Shown here piece after piece: positions 36,639 to 45,668 of a stretch of DNA of 64,000 bases. The DNA lies in assembly GCF_019711535.1 (NCBI RefSeq), contig NZ_JAIGNP010000003.1:682001-746000 (forward strand), given 5' to 3'. The stretch is from Qipengyuania aestuarii. Its GTDB lineage: Bacteria; Pseudomonadota; Alphaproteobacteria; Sphingomonadales; Sphingomonadaceae. Position numbers and translations under genes: made by a program. The first letter of the stretch is position 1. The number at the start of each line of letters is the position of its first letter. The notes under the pieces are model-generated. The model was not told the origin of the DNA and searched no databases. It worked only from the letters and a program-made list of their open reading frames with translations.

Positions 36639-37355
36639 CTATTCACTCCCGCCCCAGGTCGCGCAGTGCGGATCCGTTGCAACAGTCATGCGGCGCATCG
36701 CGGCGCGGGCCAGCCGCTCGGTCTCGGTCTTGCGGCGCGCGGGCGCCAGCGGCTTGAGCGATGCGGGGCGCACGATCTCGCCGTCATAGCCATCGGCCAC
36801 CACGATGCCGCAGCGGTCGGGCCGGAAAATGTCGCGGTCGAGAATCGTGCGGTCGATATCGGTCGACACGCCCCAGAAGAAACGGTCGCAATAGTCGAGA
36901 TAGTCCTGCCATTTGCTGTCGCCCAGCAGATCGCCGCGCTGCACCTTGATCTCGATGATGATCACGCGGCCTTGGGCATCGACTCCCATGAGATCGGCCC
37001 GCCGGCCATTACGCAGCGGCATTTCGGGCAGCAGCCACACCCCGTAGCGGGCAAACAGGCGCTGGATTCCGCGGCGCACGCTCGCCGAATCGCTCCCGGC
37101 AGCGCCCGTTTCAAAACCGGCAGCATCGACAACGTCCCTATCGGCGTCAGCGGCCACCACGCCCCGACCATGGGGCGAGGTGCTCGCGGGGGCAACGGTA
37201 TCGGCCGAAGCGGTATCCGGGGCGGCAGTATCGGCGGAGGCAGCAGTATCGGCGGAGGCAGCAGTACCGGCGGAGGCGGTATCGAAGGGGGCGTTATCGG
37301 CGGGCGCCATGGCCCCCCGCTTGCCGGGATTCGGAATGACGTGTGATTCGCTCAT
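36639..37355 (-). CDS. mmcB: MmcB-family DNA repair protein
   Basis: A 238-residue protein. The C-terminal MmcB domain (about 95-235) shows VRRGIQRLFARYGVWLLPEMPLRNGRRADLM in two blocks, the nuclease-like VIIIEIKVQRGDLLGDSKW (E-x-K) and YCDRFFWGVS. In Caulobacter MmcB belongs to the mutagenic SOS response with ImuB/DnaE2. The N-terminal 75 residues are a low-complexity Ala/Ser/Asp/Thr tail built on an 18-base tandem repeat, unusual for the family. The start MSESHV at 37355 is chosen because the 23 codons before it are rich in Pro/Cys and not family-like. Confidence 0.88.
   Translation of the reverse strand: MSESHVIPNPGKRGAMAPADNAPFDTASAGTAASADTAASADTAAPDTASADTVAPASTSPHGRGVVAADADRDVVDAAGFETGAAGSDSASVRRGIQRLFARYGVWLLPEMPLRNGRRADLMGVDAQGRVIIIEIKVQRGDLLGDSKWQDYLDYCDRFFWGVSTDIDRTILDRDIFRPDRCGIVVADGYDGEIVRPASLKPLAPARRKTETERLARAAMRRMTVATDPHCATWGGSE
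37222..37275 (-). repeat. 18-base tandem repeat within mmcB (3 copies)
   Basis: Three units of GCAGCAGTATCGGCGGAG (first and third differ by one base each) at 37222-37239, 37240-37257 and 37258-37275 encode six-residue repeats of the Ala/Ser/Asp/Thr type. In frame, so copy changes would not break the gene. Confidence 0.85.
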
Positions 37356-37503
37356 GCCTTCTTGCTGGAACAAAATGGGAACGCAGTCAACCGGCGGGTG
37401 TTCGGGCTGCGGCGCCCCGATCAAGTGGGTGTTCGGAGCGAAATCCGGAACGGTTTTTAGTGGCGGGAGCCGCCGCGCCTTGCTAAGCGCCCCGCCACGG
37501 CAT

Positions 37504-37580
<77 letters not shown>

Positions 37581-37582
37581 GC

Positions 37583-37637
37583 TTTTCCGCCAGTTTGCGA
37601 TATTAGGGCTGCTTGACGCTCCGGTGTTTTTCCGGTG
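37583..37637 (+). promoter_or_regulatory. Putative integrase arm-type sites, left end
   Basis: TCCGGTG occurs at 37620-37626 and again at 37631-37637, an 11-base period. The same pair and period occurs at the right end (63,863 and 63,874). TTTTCCGCCA at 37583-37592, just inside the left end, also recurs inside the right end (63,946-63,955). Binding by the integrase or an excisionase is inferred. Confidence 0.55.
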
Positions 37638-37821
37638 CTTGGGCGGAACATTGCTAGGGCTTCGGTCTCGTCACGAACACGTCGAGGTCAATCTAGCAAT
37701 CGGACCCGAATCATAATTTGGACACTTCCAGCATCGGAAATCTAATCGCTGGTATCAAACGTTGAAGCTCTACCCGCGAAGCGTGTTCTCCGTAGGGCTC
37801 AAAATTTGCAGTGAGGTAAGC

Positions 37822-38313
37822 ATGTTTTGTCCGAGTTCGGCTGACTGGGGTAATATTGCAGACTGGGTCTCAGGGCTCGGCGCTTTGGGTGCCGTCATCG
37901 TGGCGCTATGGATCGCAGGAAGCGAGCGACGCTCAGCCGCGCTACTCAGAGAGATCGAAGCGAATGAGGTCTATGAACAAAGAGCTCAAGTTATCGCTGA
38001 GGCGATCCGACTTGTGGCAGACATCGAAGCAAAAGCGAGGTCTTTTACTCAGCTTGCCGCGCTTGGTGGAGGGCATGGAGATTCGAAAAAGCATGAAATA
38101 ATGGCTGAGATTGCAGGTATTCGTAGCCAGTTGCAGGCTCTTCAGCAGTTCCCGATCAAGGATCCACGAGTATTTTCTGAGATCGGCCGTATGGTCCATG
38201 ATAGCAGGAGTGAGCACGGTGCGGCACTTCAAAGCACCTCGCATTTCGGGCTTACGATGCGTCAGCTCGCCGAGGACATGGCAACGCGGCGCGAAGCGAT
38301 TTCCAACATTTGA
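37822..38313 (+). CDS. Hypothetical protein with one membrane helix
   Basis: A 163-residue protein of unknown function at the left end of the island. After a short N-terminus, WVSGLGALGAVIVALWIAG forms one membrane helix (about 13-31); the rest is a charged, mostly helical cytoplasmic tail. The ATG at 37822 follows GAGGTAAG; an in-frame ATG 20 codons upstream lacks this. Such small single-helix proteins are frequent cargo at island ends. Confidence 0.6.
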   Translation: MFCPSSADWGNIADWVSGLGALGAVIVALWIAGSERRSAALLREIEANEVYEQRAQVIAEAIRLVADIEAKARSFTQLAALGGGHGDSKKHEIMAEIAGIRSQLQALQQFPIKDPRVFSEIGRMVHDSRSEHGAALQSTSHFGLTMRQLAEDMATRREAISNI

Positions 38314-38420
38314 TTTATGTTGTGATACCGCCAATGAAGGTGCGGGCGTTGAACGATCACCAATCAGCCGATCCGAAACGGCCTCGACACGGCTGATCGG
38401 AAGATGAAGCCAAGCTCTTT

Positions 38421-39704
38421 TCAACCTGACGTCGAATGGCGGTCATCCGCCCTTGGCAGGCAGGCGAATGCCAATGGCGCCAGCGAGATGATCTCGCTAA
38501 TGATCTGCTCAGTCACCTCCAACGCACGCGGCAAGTCGCCAGGGTCGTCGAACCCGTAGAGATCCGACGTACTAGGCCGGTGATGCCCGAGCATTATCAT
38601 GGCTTCGACCCACTCGGCTTTGCTCATCCGGTTTCGAGCGAGTTGGGCCATCGAGCGGCGGATGAGCTTCAATCCGGACGACCGATTTCCCGGAAGCCCG
38701 AGTTCGCTCTGCATGGACTCCCACGCCTGACGCACCGACGATACGCGCACGTAGAAGCCTTCGTTCGCGTCGAGCAACGGCACCATCTGGCGAGCGATCG
38801 GCACGACGGGCCGATACTTTTTGGTCTGCACTCTCCCCTTCGGATTGAGGCTCAGCCTCCTTTCGTCGCGGTCCCATTGCTCGCGCGAAGGGTCAGTGGA
38901 GACGTCGTGGGCCGCATCCGGGCGGGCCCAGGTGGTGACGCTGATCCGAAGGAAGCGCAGCAGATCGCCACGACCGGCAACCCTTTTGCTGTAGGCTTTG
39001 TCACTTTCGCCCGGCCTGCGTTCTGGCTCGGTGCAATAGCGGAACATCGCCGCCAGAACAGGAATGGAGGCCCGATAGATTGGCGTCTTACTGACATCCT
39101 CCGGTTTGCGAGGTGAGAAGTTCGCTTTCGCTGCTATCATCTTCCGATATTCCGCGAAGTTGATCGCAGCCTTTAGCTGCCTGATACTCGCTGCAACCGT
39201 TCCGGGCGCTCTGTCGCGGTAAACGGGACGGCCTTTTGCATCTGTTCCCGACTCGACCTGAACCTCGATGTTCCATTCCCTGAATTCGTTGACCCACTCC
39301 TTGTCCACTTCGGTGCAGAGCACGCTGAGCTGATCAGTTGACTCGAGGAAGGTGAGAATATGACCAAGCCGCGGGCGGATCGCACTGATACTGGCCCGAG
39401 ATTTCCGGGCTTCGAGATACGCGGTGATGGCTTCGGTCAGAAGATATGGCGCGGCATTCGGCAAGGGCTGACCGCAAGTCGCGCAGATCGCTCGACCCTT
39501 TTCGTTCTTCTCATAGAGAGCGTCTAGTTGCCGCTCGGCCTCTTCAAGGCTCTCTGTGCGCGTCGATATGCTTCTGACACGTCGGCGTTCCTCGTCATAC
39601 CAGACGATTTGGATGTAAGGCGACCGGAGGGTGCCGTTGCGGCCCCGATCATAGACGAGCTTGTAGCCTCCTCTCTCGAGGAGGATTTTATTCGATTTTC
39701 GCAT
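38421..39704 (-). CDS. Tyrosine recombinase (site-specific integrase)
   Basis: A 427-residue phage-type integrase. Catalytic boxes: Arg in TTWARPDAA, Lys in KKYRPVVPI, the HxxR box as KLIR (Lys346 in place of His, Arg349), His374 in MLGHHRPST and the nucleophile Tyr383 in DLYGFDDP. The N-terminal part has a single CATC cysteine pair near residue 75 and a SAM-like arm (about 88-180). ATG with GAGG upstream. It is transcribed toward the tRNA target. It would integrate and excise the island. Confidence 0.9.
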   Translation of the reverse strand: MRKSNKILLERGGYKLVYDRGRNGTLRSPYIQIVWYDEERRRVRSISTRTESLEEAERQLDALYEKNEKGRAICATCGQPLPNAAPYLLTEAITAYLEARKSRASISAIRPRLGHILTFLESTDQLSVLCTEVDKEWVNEFREWNIEVQVESGTDAKGRPVYRDRAPGTVAASIRQLKAAINFAEYRKMIAAKANFSPRKPEDVSKTPIYRASIPVLAAMFRYCTEPERRPGESDKAYSKRVAGRGDLLRFLRISVTTWARPDAAHDVSTDPSREQWDRDERRLSLNPKGRVQTKKYRPVVPIARQMVPLLDANEGFYVRVSSVRQAWESMQSELGLPGNRSSGLKLIRRSMAQLARNRMSKAEWVEAMIMLGHHRPSTSDLYGFDDPGDLPRALEVTEQIISEIISLAPLAFACLPRADDRHSTSG

Positions 39705-39926
39705 TCTAACCTCTGTTGTTTCGCGGCCGCGGTTTGGATGAGTTCACCAACGCCAATCTCGTTGAGTCGGTCGAGCGCGACGGAATCGAGTCGAATCCCT
39801 TTTCCTTTCTCGCTGTTCCTCGACCACTTCCGGGCGATCTCACCCAAAGACTGCTCCACGTTTCGCTCCCTTCCGCTCGCACGCCACACCGTTGCGATTG
39901 GGTTTTAGGATTGGCTCGACTCAGCT

Positions 39927-40484
39927 ATGCAAACTCGGACCATGCCGAAGAGAGGCCCGCCCCGTTTTGCTCGTCGATCTCTGGACAGTTCTGTCGGTTT
40001 TCGCGTCCGTCAGCAGCGCGAAGCTGCGGGCCTCAGCCGAATTGAACTTGCGGCTGACGCAGGCATTGGCCCGCGCACCTTGGCAAGGATCGAGCGAGGC
40101 GACCAGCTACCCGCAGAGAAAACGCTCCGGCGCATAAGTCATGCTTTGCAGGTATCGATCGGCCTGCTGGCACCGCACTGGGCCGCTGATGATCTTGAGC
40201 GAATTCAGGCAGGAACTGAGCATCTGGGCGTTGGGCTTCGTCAAATCCGAAAGAGTCAGCAGATCAGCCTCGCCGAAGCTGCTGCATTCGCTGGTATTAG
40301 CGTGAGCACCCTCTCTAGATTCGAAAGGGGATTTATCGGGGAAGGGAGTCTGGCCAAACTTCGTCGAGCCGATGACCGATTAGTTGAGCGCCTGACCTTC
40401 GTCTCTGAGCCACTGGCGAAATTGCTCGGCTTTGAGACTGCAGCTGAACTAACTAAAGCATGTGAGTCGATTACGCTCGACTAA
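39927..40484 (+). CDS. Transcriptional regulator with two XRE-type HTH domains
   Basis: A 185-residue regulator with tandem Xre-like helix-turn-helix units: RVRQQREAAGLSRIELAADA plus IGPRTLARIERG (about 24-84), then LRQIRKSQQISLAEAAAFAG plus ISVSTLSRFERG (about 100-150). Divergent from the integrase across 222 bases and followed by the helicase gene, so it may repress either. The start could also be the ATG at 39942. Confidence 0.82.
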   Translation: MQTRTMPKRGPPRFARRSLDSSVGFRVRQQREAAGLSRIELAADAGIGPRTLARIERGDQLPAEKTLRRISHALQVSIGLLAPHWAADDLERIQAGTEHLGVGLRQIRKSQQISLAEAAAFAGISVSTLSRFERGFIGEGSLAKLRRADDRLVERLTFVSEPLAKLLGFETAAELTKACESITLD

Positions 40485-40715
40485 TCTGACGTGTTATTGC
40501 GCGACCACGTACCGCCGTCGCTGGTTTGCCGGGCGTATGCATACCTTGCTGGTCAAACCCGAGGCCGGCTGGAAGTATGTGCGCTTCTAAGCCGGCGACT
40601 ACAAAACTTACGTTGCCATGCGAGAATCGACTTACTCTCAAGGGACAGCCGATCATTTCACGTTGCTTGTAACCTCCTGTTTTGGAAGTAGAGGTCAGGA
40701 GCAGGAGGGACCTTA

Positions 40716-43700
40716 GTGCAAATCAATAATTGCGGATCCGGAATTCATCCTCGAGAGATTTCTGGGGTCTCGATGATCTCAGCGCTCCCGTCTGATTGGT
40801 ACGCTTACACGAATCTGGACCTCGCTACCGCGGTGGGAGCCAGCCGCGAAATCGACGTGATCATGGTCGTCGAAGATCGCATTCTAGTCATCGATCTCAA
40901 AAACTGGCGGGGTCCGATCGAGAGCCGGGATGGTAACTGGTTCAATGCTGGCCGAGACCATGGCCCGTCCCCGGTGAGGAAGATCTCCGAGAATGCGCGG
41001 GAGGTCTTTATTCAATTGCAGGCGCATCTGAAGCGGCATTCTAAAGGCAGACCGATAATACCGAGGGTTCAAGGCCTCGTCGTTCTGACCGGGGCAACGG
41101 ACTTGTCGGGCTTGGCTGAAACCGAAGCAAAGGCCGTGATGTCAATCTCTCAGTTTACATCCGTCCTGAAATCGAGGCAGAGGCGTATTGAGACCTTCGG
41201 CAAGGCACCACCGCACGGCCCGCTCACGACGAAAGAATGGAAAGACCAGCTTTCCAAATTCTTTAATGTCAGGAAGGGCGTTTTCGTACCAGGCCGAAGA
41301 AGCTTCGGTGAATTCTATGCCGAATCTCCGCAACCGGTCTTTCAGCATCCGGCTGGCATCTATTCCGAATTCAACGCCAGCGATGAGAGGAAGTCACCGC
41401 AACTTGGCGTGCTACGCTTGTGGGATTTCACCAAGGCAGATCCACGATTCCAGACCGCAGAGGGGCGGAGTGAAATCGCTGGCAGAGAACAGGAGGTGAT
41501 CTCCTATCTTCAAGATAGGAGCGACCATTGTGATTCCGTTCTCGTAGAAACGAGGACTCGGGATCCTGATTTTGGCCCGGCATATTGGGAGGTATTCGAG
41601 CGTAGGCGCCGGCTTCATAGGCTCGTGGAATTCGCAAGCACTGAGCTTTCCGACCTTACTCGCGAGGAGCGCTTGGAGCTCGCGCGGCAGCTGCTGGCAT
41701 CGTTGGACGCGCTTCACGTGGTTGAGGCCGCACACCTTGATATCGGGCAGCATAGCATTTGGGTTCAACGCCCTTCAACGGTTCGGCTCTCCCATTTGAT
41801 GGCCGCAAGTTATCCGGACGTTAAAACTCTCGGTCGGGACCGCTACCAGTTTTTGTCTACTGGCCGGTTACCTGAAGACGTATTCGGAGAAGATGGGTCG
41901 GCTAAGCAGCGAGACGTCTATCTCACTGCGTGTGCAGTGCACCGTATCGTATTCGGTCGCGGTCCCGCCTTGGCGGATGGTTGCGCTGAATGGGACCCAG
42001 AAATTGATGGGGCTTCGGATTACCTCGATTTGCTCGATTGGTTTGAGAGGGCTCTGGCTTGGGATCCTGCACAGCGCTTCAAAGATGCTGGCGAAGCCCT
42101 GGTCGCATTCAACTCCGCCACGGCAAAAAGGCCTAGCGCAGCCGAGGTAATCCAAGGACTTGAGCGGCATCAAGAAGTCATTAAGTCGCAGATGCAGCTG
42201 TTTACAGCCTTTCCGCCCGTCGATAGCCCGCGCGAGACTCAAGAAAAGATATTCTGGCGTGCACGGCACGAAGATCGAGACGTTTTAGTTAAAGTCTGGA
42301 AGTCTGCGGCTTGGGGCGATCAAAAGCGGGAGGGGTCGCGGATTCTAGATTTCCTAGACAGACTTTCCGAAATGGCGATCTCTCGGCCGAAAGGCTGCGC
42401 AAAGATCATCGATGCATTCTGGCTCGGTGATGCGGTGGCGGTCATCCAGGAATGGGTCGATAGGGAGAACCTTGCGCAGTTGATCGCGAGGAATGCGCTT
42501 CCGGATCTGGAACTACGCTACGCTTTGCTCGCTGCGCTCGCTGATCGCGTCCAAGAACTTCACGAACAGCATCTCGCGCATGGCGACCTTAAACCGGAGC
42601 ATGTGCTTGTCGACCCTGCCACTCCTGATGATCCGCTAATCGTCGATGTTGTCGATTTCGCTGCTGTTAGCGACGGCGAGCCGCAGAGTTCGAGATACTC
42701 TCCTGAGTTAGGGGATAGTTTCCAGCGCGACTGCTTCGCTATAACAGTTATAGCTGAGATGCTGCTCGAAGAAGCTGTCGATCCGCGGGCGCAAAACGTA
42801 CGTTCTGCAGTTTCGACGATTAGGCAAGCAGAGCCTGCAAACGCCACTCTCCTGCCATTGATAGATGCGTTGGCTTTGGTTTTCTCGGAGGACGCTGCCG
42901 ACACTAGTGAAACGCTGACCCTCTTGTCGCCCCATGCCACTCCCGGCCCGCTTCTTGCGGACGAAGGAAAATATTTTCTGAGACAATTCATAGACAGGCG
43001 TGCACTCGCTATTCGAGGAGCTACTGAAGAAATTGTCGTTTACGCCTCTGCAGCGGGACAGCCGAGCCACTTTGTTCGCCAACCGATTGATCAATCCCGC
43101 ATCGCCCGAGTATCTCGTCACGAATTCGGGGAGCTCGAATGCAGCATGTTGATCGAGCAGGCCTCGGCAAGTGATCTGTCCGCTCTTGAACCGATATTCG
43201 CTCGAGATGACGTCAAGGAAGTCCTTCCGATAGGAAAACGGCCAAGCCAGGTCGGTGACGCAGAAACTCAAGATGTAGATGGAGAAGTTGGACTCGACGA
43301 TGATGATGCTCCTTCGGAGTCCGCCAGAGACGATCTAGTCGAGGAGATTGCTGCTGAGCCTGACCCGAGCGGTGACGTTTCGGTCGCTAGGCTGTGGACA
43401 TCGCTCGTCGATGCGGAGCGCGAATTGGTCACATATGGACGCGCAACGGATGACAGTGTTTTCGATCGACACCTTTCGAAGCACAGAGTGCAATTCGACC
43501 TCGCTAGCGGTTCGCTGGACTACAGCCGCCGCGACCGCGTCATGGTGGAGCGTATCAATCGCCACGACCAATGGCGCCCTATTGCTATCCTCGATTTAGC
43601 TAATTCCCGCCCTAACGCGCTAGCCCTCGAAAGCGACAGTCCTTTTCGCGGTTCAAGACCACTCGTGGAGGCGGGTGACCAACTACGTTTCCGGAGCCGA

Positions 43701-45668
43701 ATGGAGGAAACGAGCTTTGATCGCAGACAGAGTGCCGTTGCTCGTGTGGTGGGACGAAACTCGCGGGTAAAGGAACTGATCGACGTTGTTGACCGCAGAT
43801 CAGACTACTCCCCTATGATTTCGCCCGAAAGGATACCGCCAGAAGAATTGCAGGCGCTCTACGGGCTAAATCCTCTCCAGGCCCAAACGCTCTCTCAGGT
43901 TCTGGCTACTCGGCCTCTTTCGCTCGTTCAAGGACCTCCCGGCACCGGCAAAACGGTCTTTATCGCCGCACTCGTACACGCTGCGCTTTCGCGTGGGCTC
44001 GCACGCAACGTACTCCTTTCGAGCCAAGCTCATGAAGCCGTGAACAACGCTGCCGAGGCGGTCCTGAAACTTTTTGGCCGGGCGGGTGAAGTGCCGAGCA
44101 TTCTCCGCGTCGGCGTCGAAGGTGTCGTCTCGGATCCTCTTCTACCCTTTCATGTAGATCGAGTGGAGCAGCTATACAAAGATCGGTTCAGGGCGGAAAT
44201 GCGCGAACGTCTTGCTTCGGCGTGCTCTGGGCTTGGCATAGATGAGAATCTCGGTGCGAAATTATCGTTCATCGAGCTAGCAATAAGGCCTGTAGCCACC
44301 CGTCTGGCGGAAATAGAGGACCTCGAAGATCAGCCAGACAGGATACACGCGCTCAAGGAGACGATACGCAAGCAGGCCGAGTTTCTTGACTTGCCGGGTG
44401 ATCTGAACATTCAGAGTCCTGCAGAGCAAATTATTGAAAGAATTGTCACAGGACTGCTGGCATCTGTACCACACGATGAGCGACCGAGCCCCGACCGCAT
44501 AGCTCGTTTTCAGTCGGTCGCTTCGCTCGCGCGGGACTTCGTGGCAACAGTTTCGACTGAAAGGCGAAGTTTCGAAACATTTCTCGCGGGTACTCGTCAA
44601 ATTGTAGCGGGAACATGTGTAGGACTTGGTAGATCTTCACTCGGTTTGACTTCTACCGCTTTCGACCTTGTGATTGTCGACGAAGCGGCAAGATGCACCG
44701 CAAGCGAACTAGCAGTGCCCCTTCAGGCGGGCAGTAATATCGTGTTGGTGGGTGACCAAAAACAACTCGAACCCATGCACCCTGAGGGCGTCATCAAGGA
44801 TGTCGCGGACAAGCTCGGGATCAATAAGGCGGAGGTCTTACGTAGCGACTTTGAGCGAGTTTTCGAAGGCACGTACGGCAGAAGGGCCGGCCACACGCTC
44901 AAAACTCAGTATCGAATGCTCGAACCGATTGGGGAGATCGTCTCACAAGCCTTTTATAAGGGTGAGCTGACCCACGGACGCAAGACGCCCCTAATCGAAC
45001 AGGCCGCATTACCAAGTGAGCTGACAGCGGTGGTCAACTGGATTGATACTGAACCCCTGGGGGATCAAGCAATCCAAAGCGGTCGAGACCGGAAGAAAAG
45101 TATTTCTAATCCGGTAGAAGCCGACGCGATCGTGGCGCTCCTCAGGCGGTGGAGTCAGGACGAAGGGTTCATCGCCTGGCTCGAAGATCGGTCCAACCAA
45201 GGGCCGGCTATCGGCATCATTTGTGCCTACTCGGCCCAACTCGACCTTGTGCGGCGCAAACTGTCACTGGCACCCATCCATTCGACGCTTCGGGACGCAT
45301 TAAAAATTGGCACGCTTGATAGCTATCAGGGTAAGGAGAACCCGATCGTCATTTTGTCATTGGTGCGGAACAATCGAGAGGGACCGCAACAAGACGGAAG
45401 GGCCACAATCCGCCCTGGCTTTCTCGCCACGGCGAACCGGATAAATGTCGCGATCAGTCGTGCCATGGATCGCCTGGTAATTGTCGGAAGCCGGTCTAGA
45501 TGGCAGGAAGGCAGCCCGATGGATAAGGTCTCGAAGGCTTTTCTGAAAGCGCTGGCTCAAGGCCAAGGGGAGTTAATCGACGCCAGCGATTTGATCAATG
45601 ATCCCGAATTTCGTGTTTCGACAGAGGCTACGAGACCCGCCAAACGGGAGGTGGTCAATGAGCAATAA
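40716..45668 (+). CDS. NERD nuclease-like, tandem kinase-like, superfamily-1 helicase protein
   Basis: A 1,650-residue multidomain protein. NERD domain (about 20-160): REIDVIMVVEDRILVIDLKNW with Asp47, Asp60 and Lys62 in nuclease positions. First kinase-like lobe (about 255-475) is degenerate: HLDIGQHSIWV at 340 replaces the catalytic loop. Second kinase-like lobe (about 500-720): Lys526 in VLVKVW, HGDLKPEHVLVD (Asp624, Lys626) and VDFA at 647 for DFG. Helicase of the Dna2/UPF1-like COG1112 type (about 1,040-1,610): GPPGTGKT 1073-1080, DEAA 1322-1325, GDQKQLEP at 1346, SYQGKENPIVILSLVR and NRINVAISRA. GTG start with AGGAGG seven bases upstream. It overlaps the next gene by 11 bases. Best read as a phage-defence effector; no exact known system matches. 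Confidence 0.85.
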   Translation: MQINNCGSGIHPREISGVSMISALPSDWYAYTNLDLATAVGASREIDVIMVVEDRILVIDLKNWRGPIESRDGNWFNAGRDHGPSPVRKISENAREVFIQLQAHLKRHSKGRPIIPRVQGLVVLTGATDLSGLAETEAKAVMSISQFTSVLKSRQRRIETFGKAPPHGPLTTKEWKDQLSKFFNVRKGVFVPGRRSFGEFYAESPQPVFQHPAGIYSEFNASDERKSPQLGVLRLWDFTKADPRFQTAEGRSEIAGREQEVISYLQDRSDHCDSVLVETRTRDPDFGPAYWEVFERRRRLHRLVEFASTELSDLTREERLELARQLLASLDALHVVEAAHLDIGQHSIWVQRPSTVRLSHLMAASYPDVKTLGRDRYQFLSTGRLPEDVFGEDGSAKQRDVYLTACAVHRIVFGRGPALADGCAEWDPEIDGASDYLDLLDWFERALAWDPAQRFKDAGEALVAFNSATAKRPSAAEVIQGLERHQEVIKSQMQLFTAFPPVDSPRETQEKIFWRARHEDRDVLVKVWKSAAWGDQKREGSRILDFLDRLSEMAISRPKGCAKIIDAFWLGDAVAVIQEWVDRENLAQLIARNALPDLELRYALLAALADRVQELHEQHLAHGDLKPEHVLVDPATPDDPLIVDVVDFAAVSDGEPQSSRYSPELGDSFQRDCFAITVIAEMLLEEAVDPRAQNVRSAVSTIRQAEPANATLLPLIDALALVFSEDAADTSETLTLLSPHATPGPLLADEGKYFLRQFIDRRALAIRGATEEIVVYASAAGQPSHFVRQPIDQSRIARVSRHEFGELECSMLIEQASASDLSALEPIFARDDVKEVLPIGKRPSQVGDAETQDVDGEVGLDDDDAPSESARDDLVEEIAAEPDPSGDVSVARLWTSLVDAERELVTYGRATDDSVFDRHLSKHRVQFDLASGSLDYSRRDRVMVERINRHDQWRPIAILDLANSRPNALALESDSPFRGSRPLVEAGDQLRFRSRMEETSFDRRQSAVARVVGRNSRVKELIDVVDRRSDYSPMISPERIPPEELQALYGLNPLQAQTLSQVLATRPLSLVQGPPGTGKTVFIAALVHAALSRGLARNVLLSSQAHEAVNNAAEAVLKLFGRAGEVPSILRVGVEGVVSDPLLPFHVDRVEQLYKDRFRAEMRERLASACSGLGIDENLGAKLSFIELAIRPVATRLAEIEDLEDQPDRIHALKETIRKQAEFLDLPGDLNIQSPAEQIIERIVTGLLASVPHDERPSPDRIARFQSVASLARDFVATVSTERRSFETFLAGTRQIVAGTCVGLGRSSLGLTSTAFDLVIVDEAARCTASELAVPLQAGSNIVLVGDQKQLEPMHPEGVIKDVADKLGINKAEVLRSDFERVFEGTYGRRAGHTLKTQYRMLEPIGEIVSQAFYKGELTHGRKTPLIEQAALPSELTAVVNWIDTEPLGDQAIQSGRDRKKSISNPVEADAIVALLRRWSQDEGFIAWLEDRSNQGPAIGIICAYSAQLDLVRRKLSLAPIHSTLRDALKIGTLDSYQGKENPIVILSLVRNNREGPQQDGRATIRPGFLATANRINVAISRAMDRLVIVGSRSRWQEGSPMDKVSKAFLKALAQGQGELIDASDLINDPEFRVSTEATRPAKREVVNEQ

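Noticed and set aside
37222..37275. CRISPR-like array
   Set aside because: Units are contiguous without spacers and encode a protein repeat in mmcB; no cas genes occur in the window.
39705..39926. Small genes in the integrase-XRE intergenic region
   Set aside because: Short frames there lack ribosome sites and overlap the probable divergent promoters.
40716..45668. Naming the helicase protein MkoA/MkoC (Mokosh) or PglW
   Set aside because: No phospholipase D domain or Mokosh partner is seen, and no pglX/pglY/pglZ genes are nearby; only domain types are shared.
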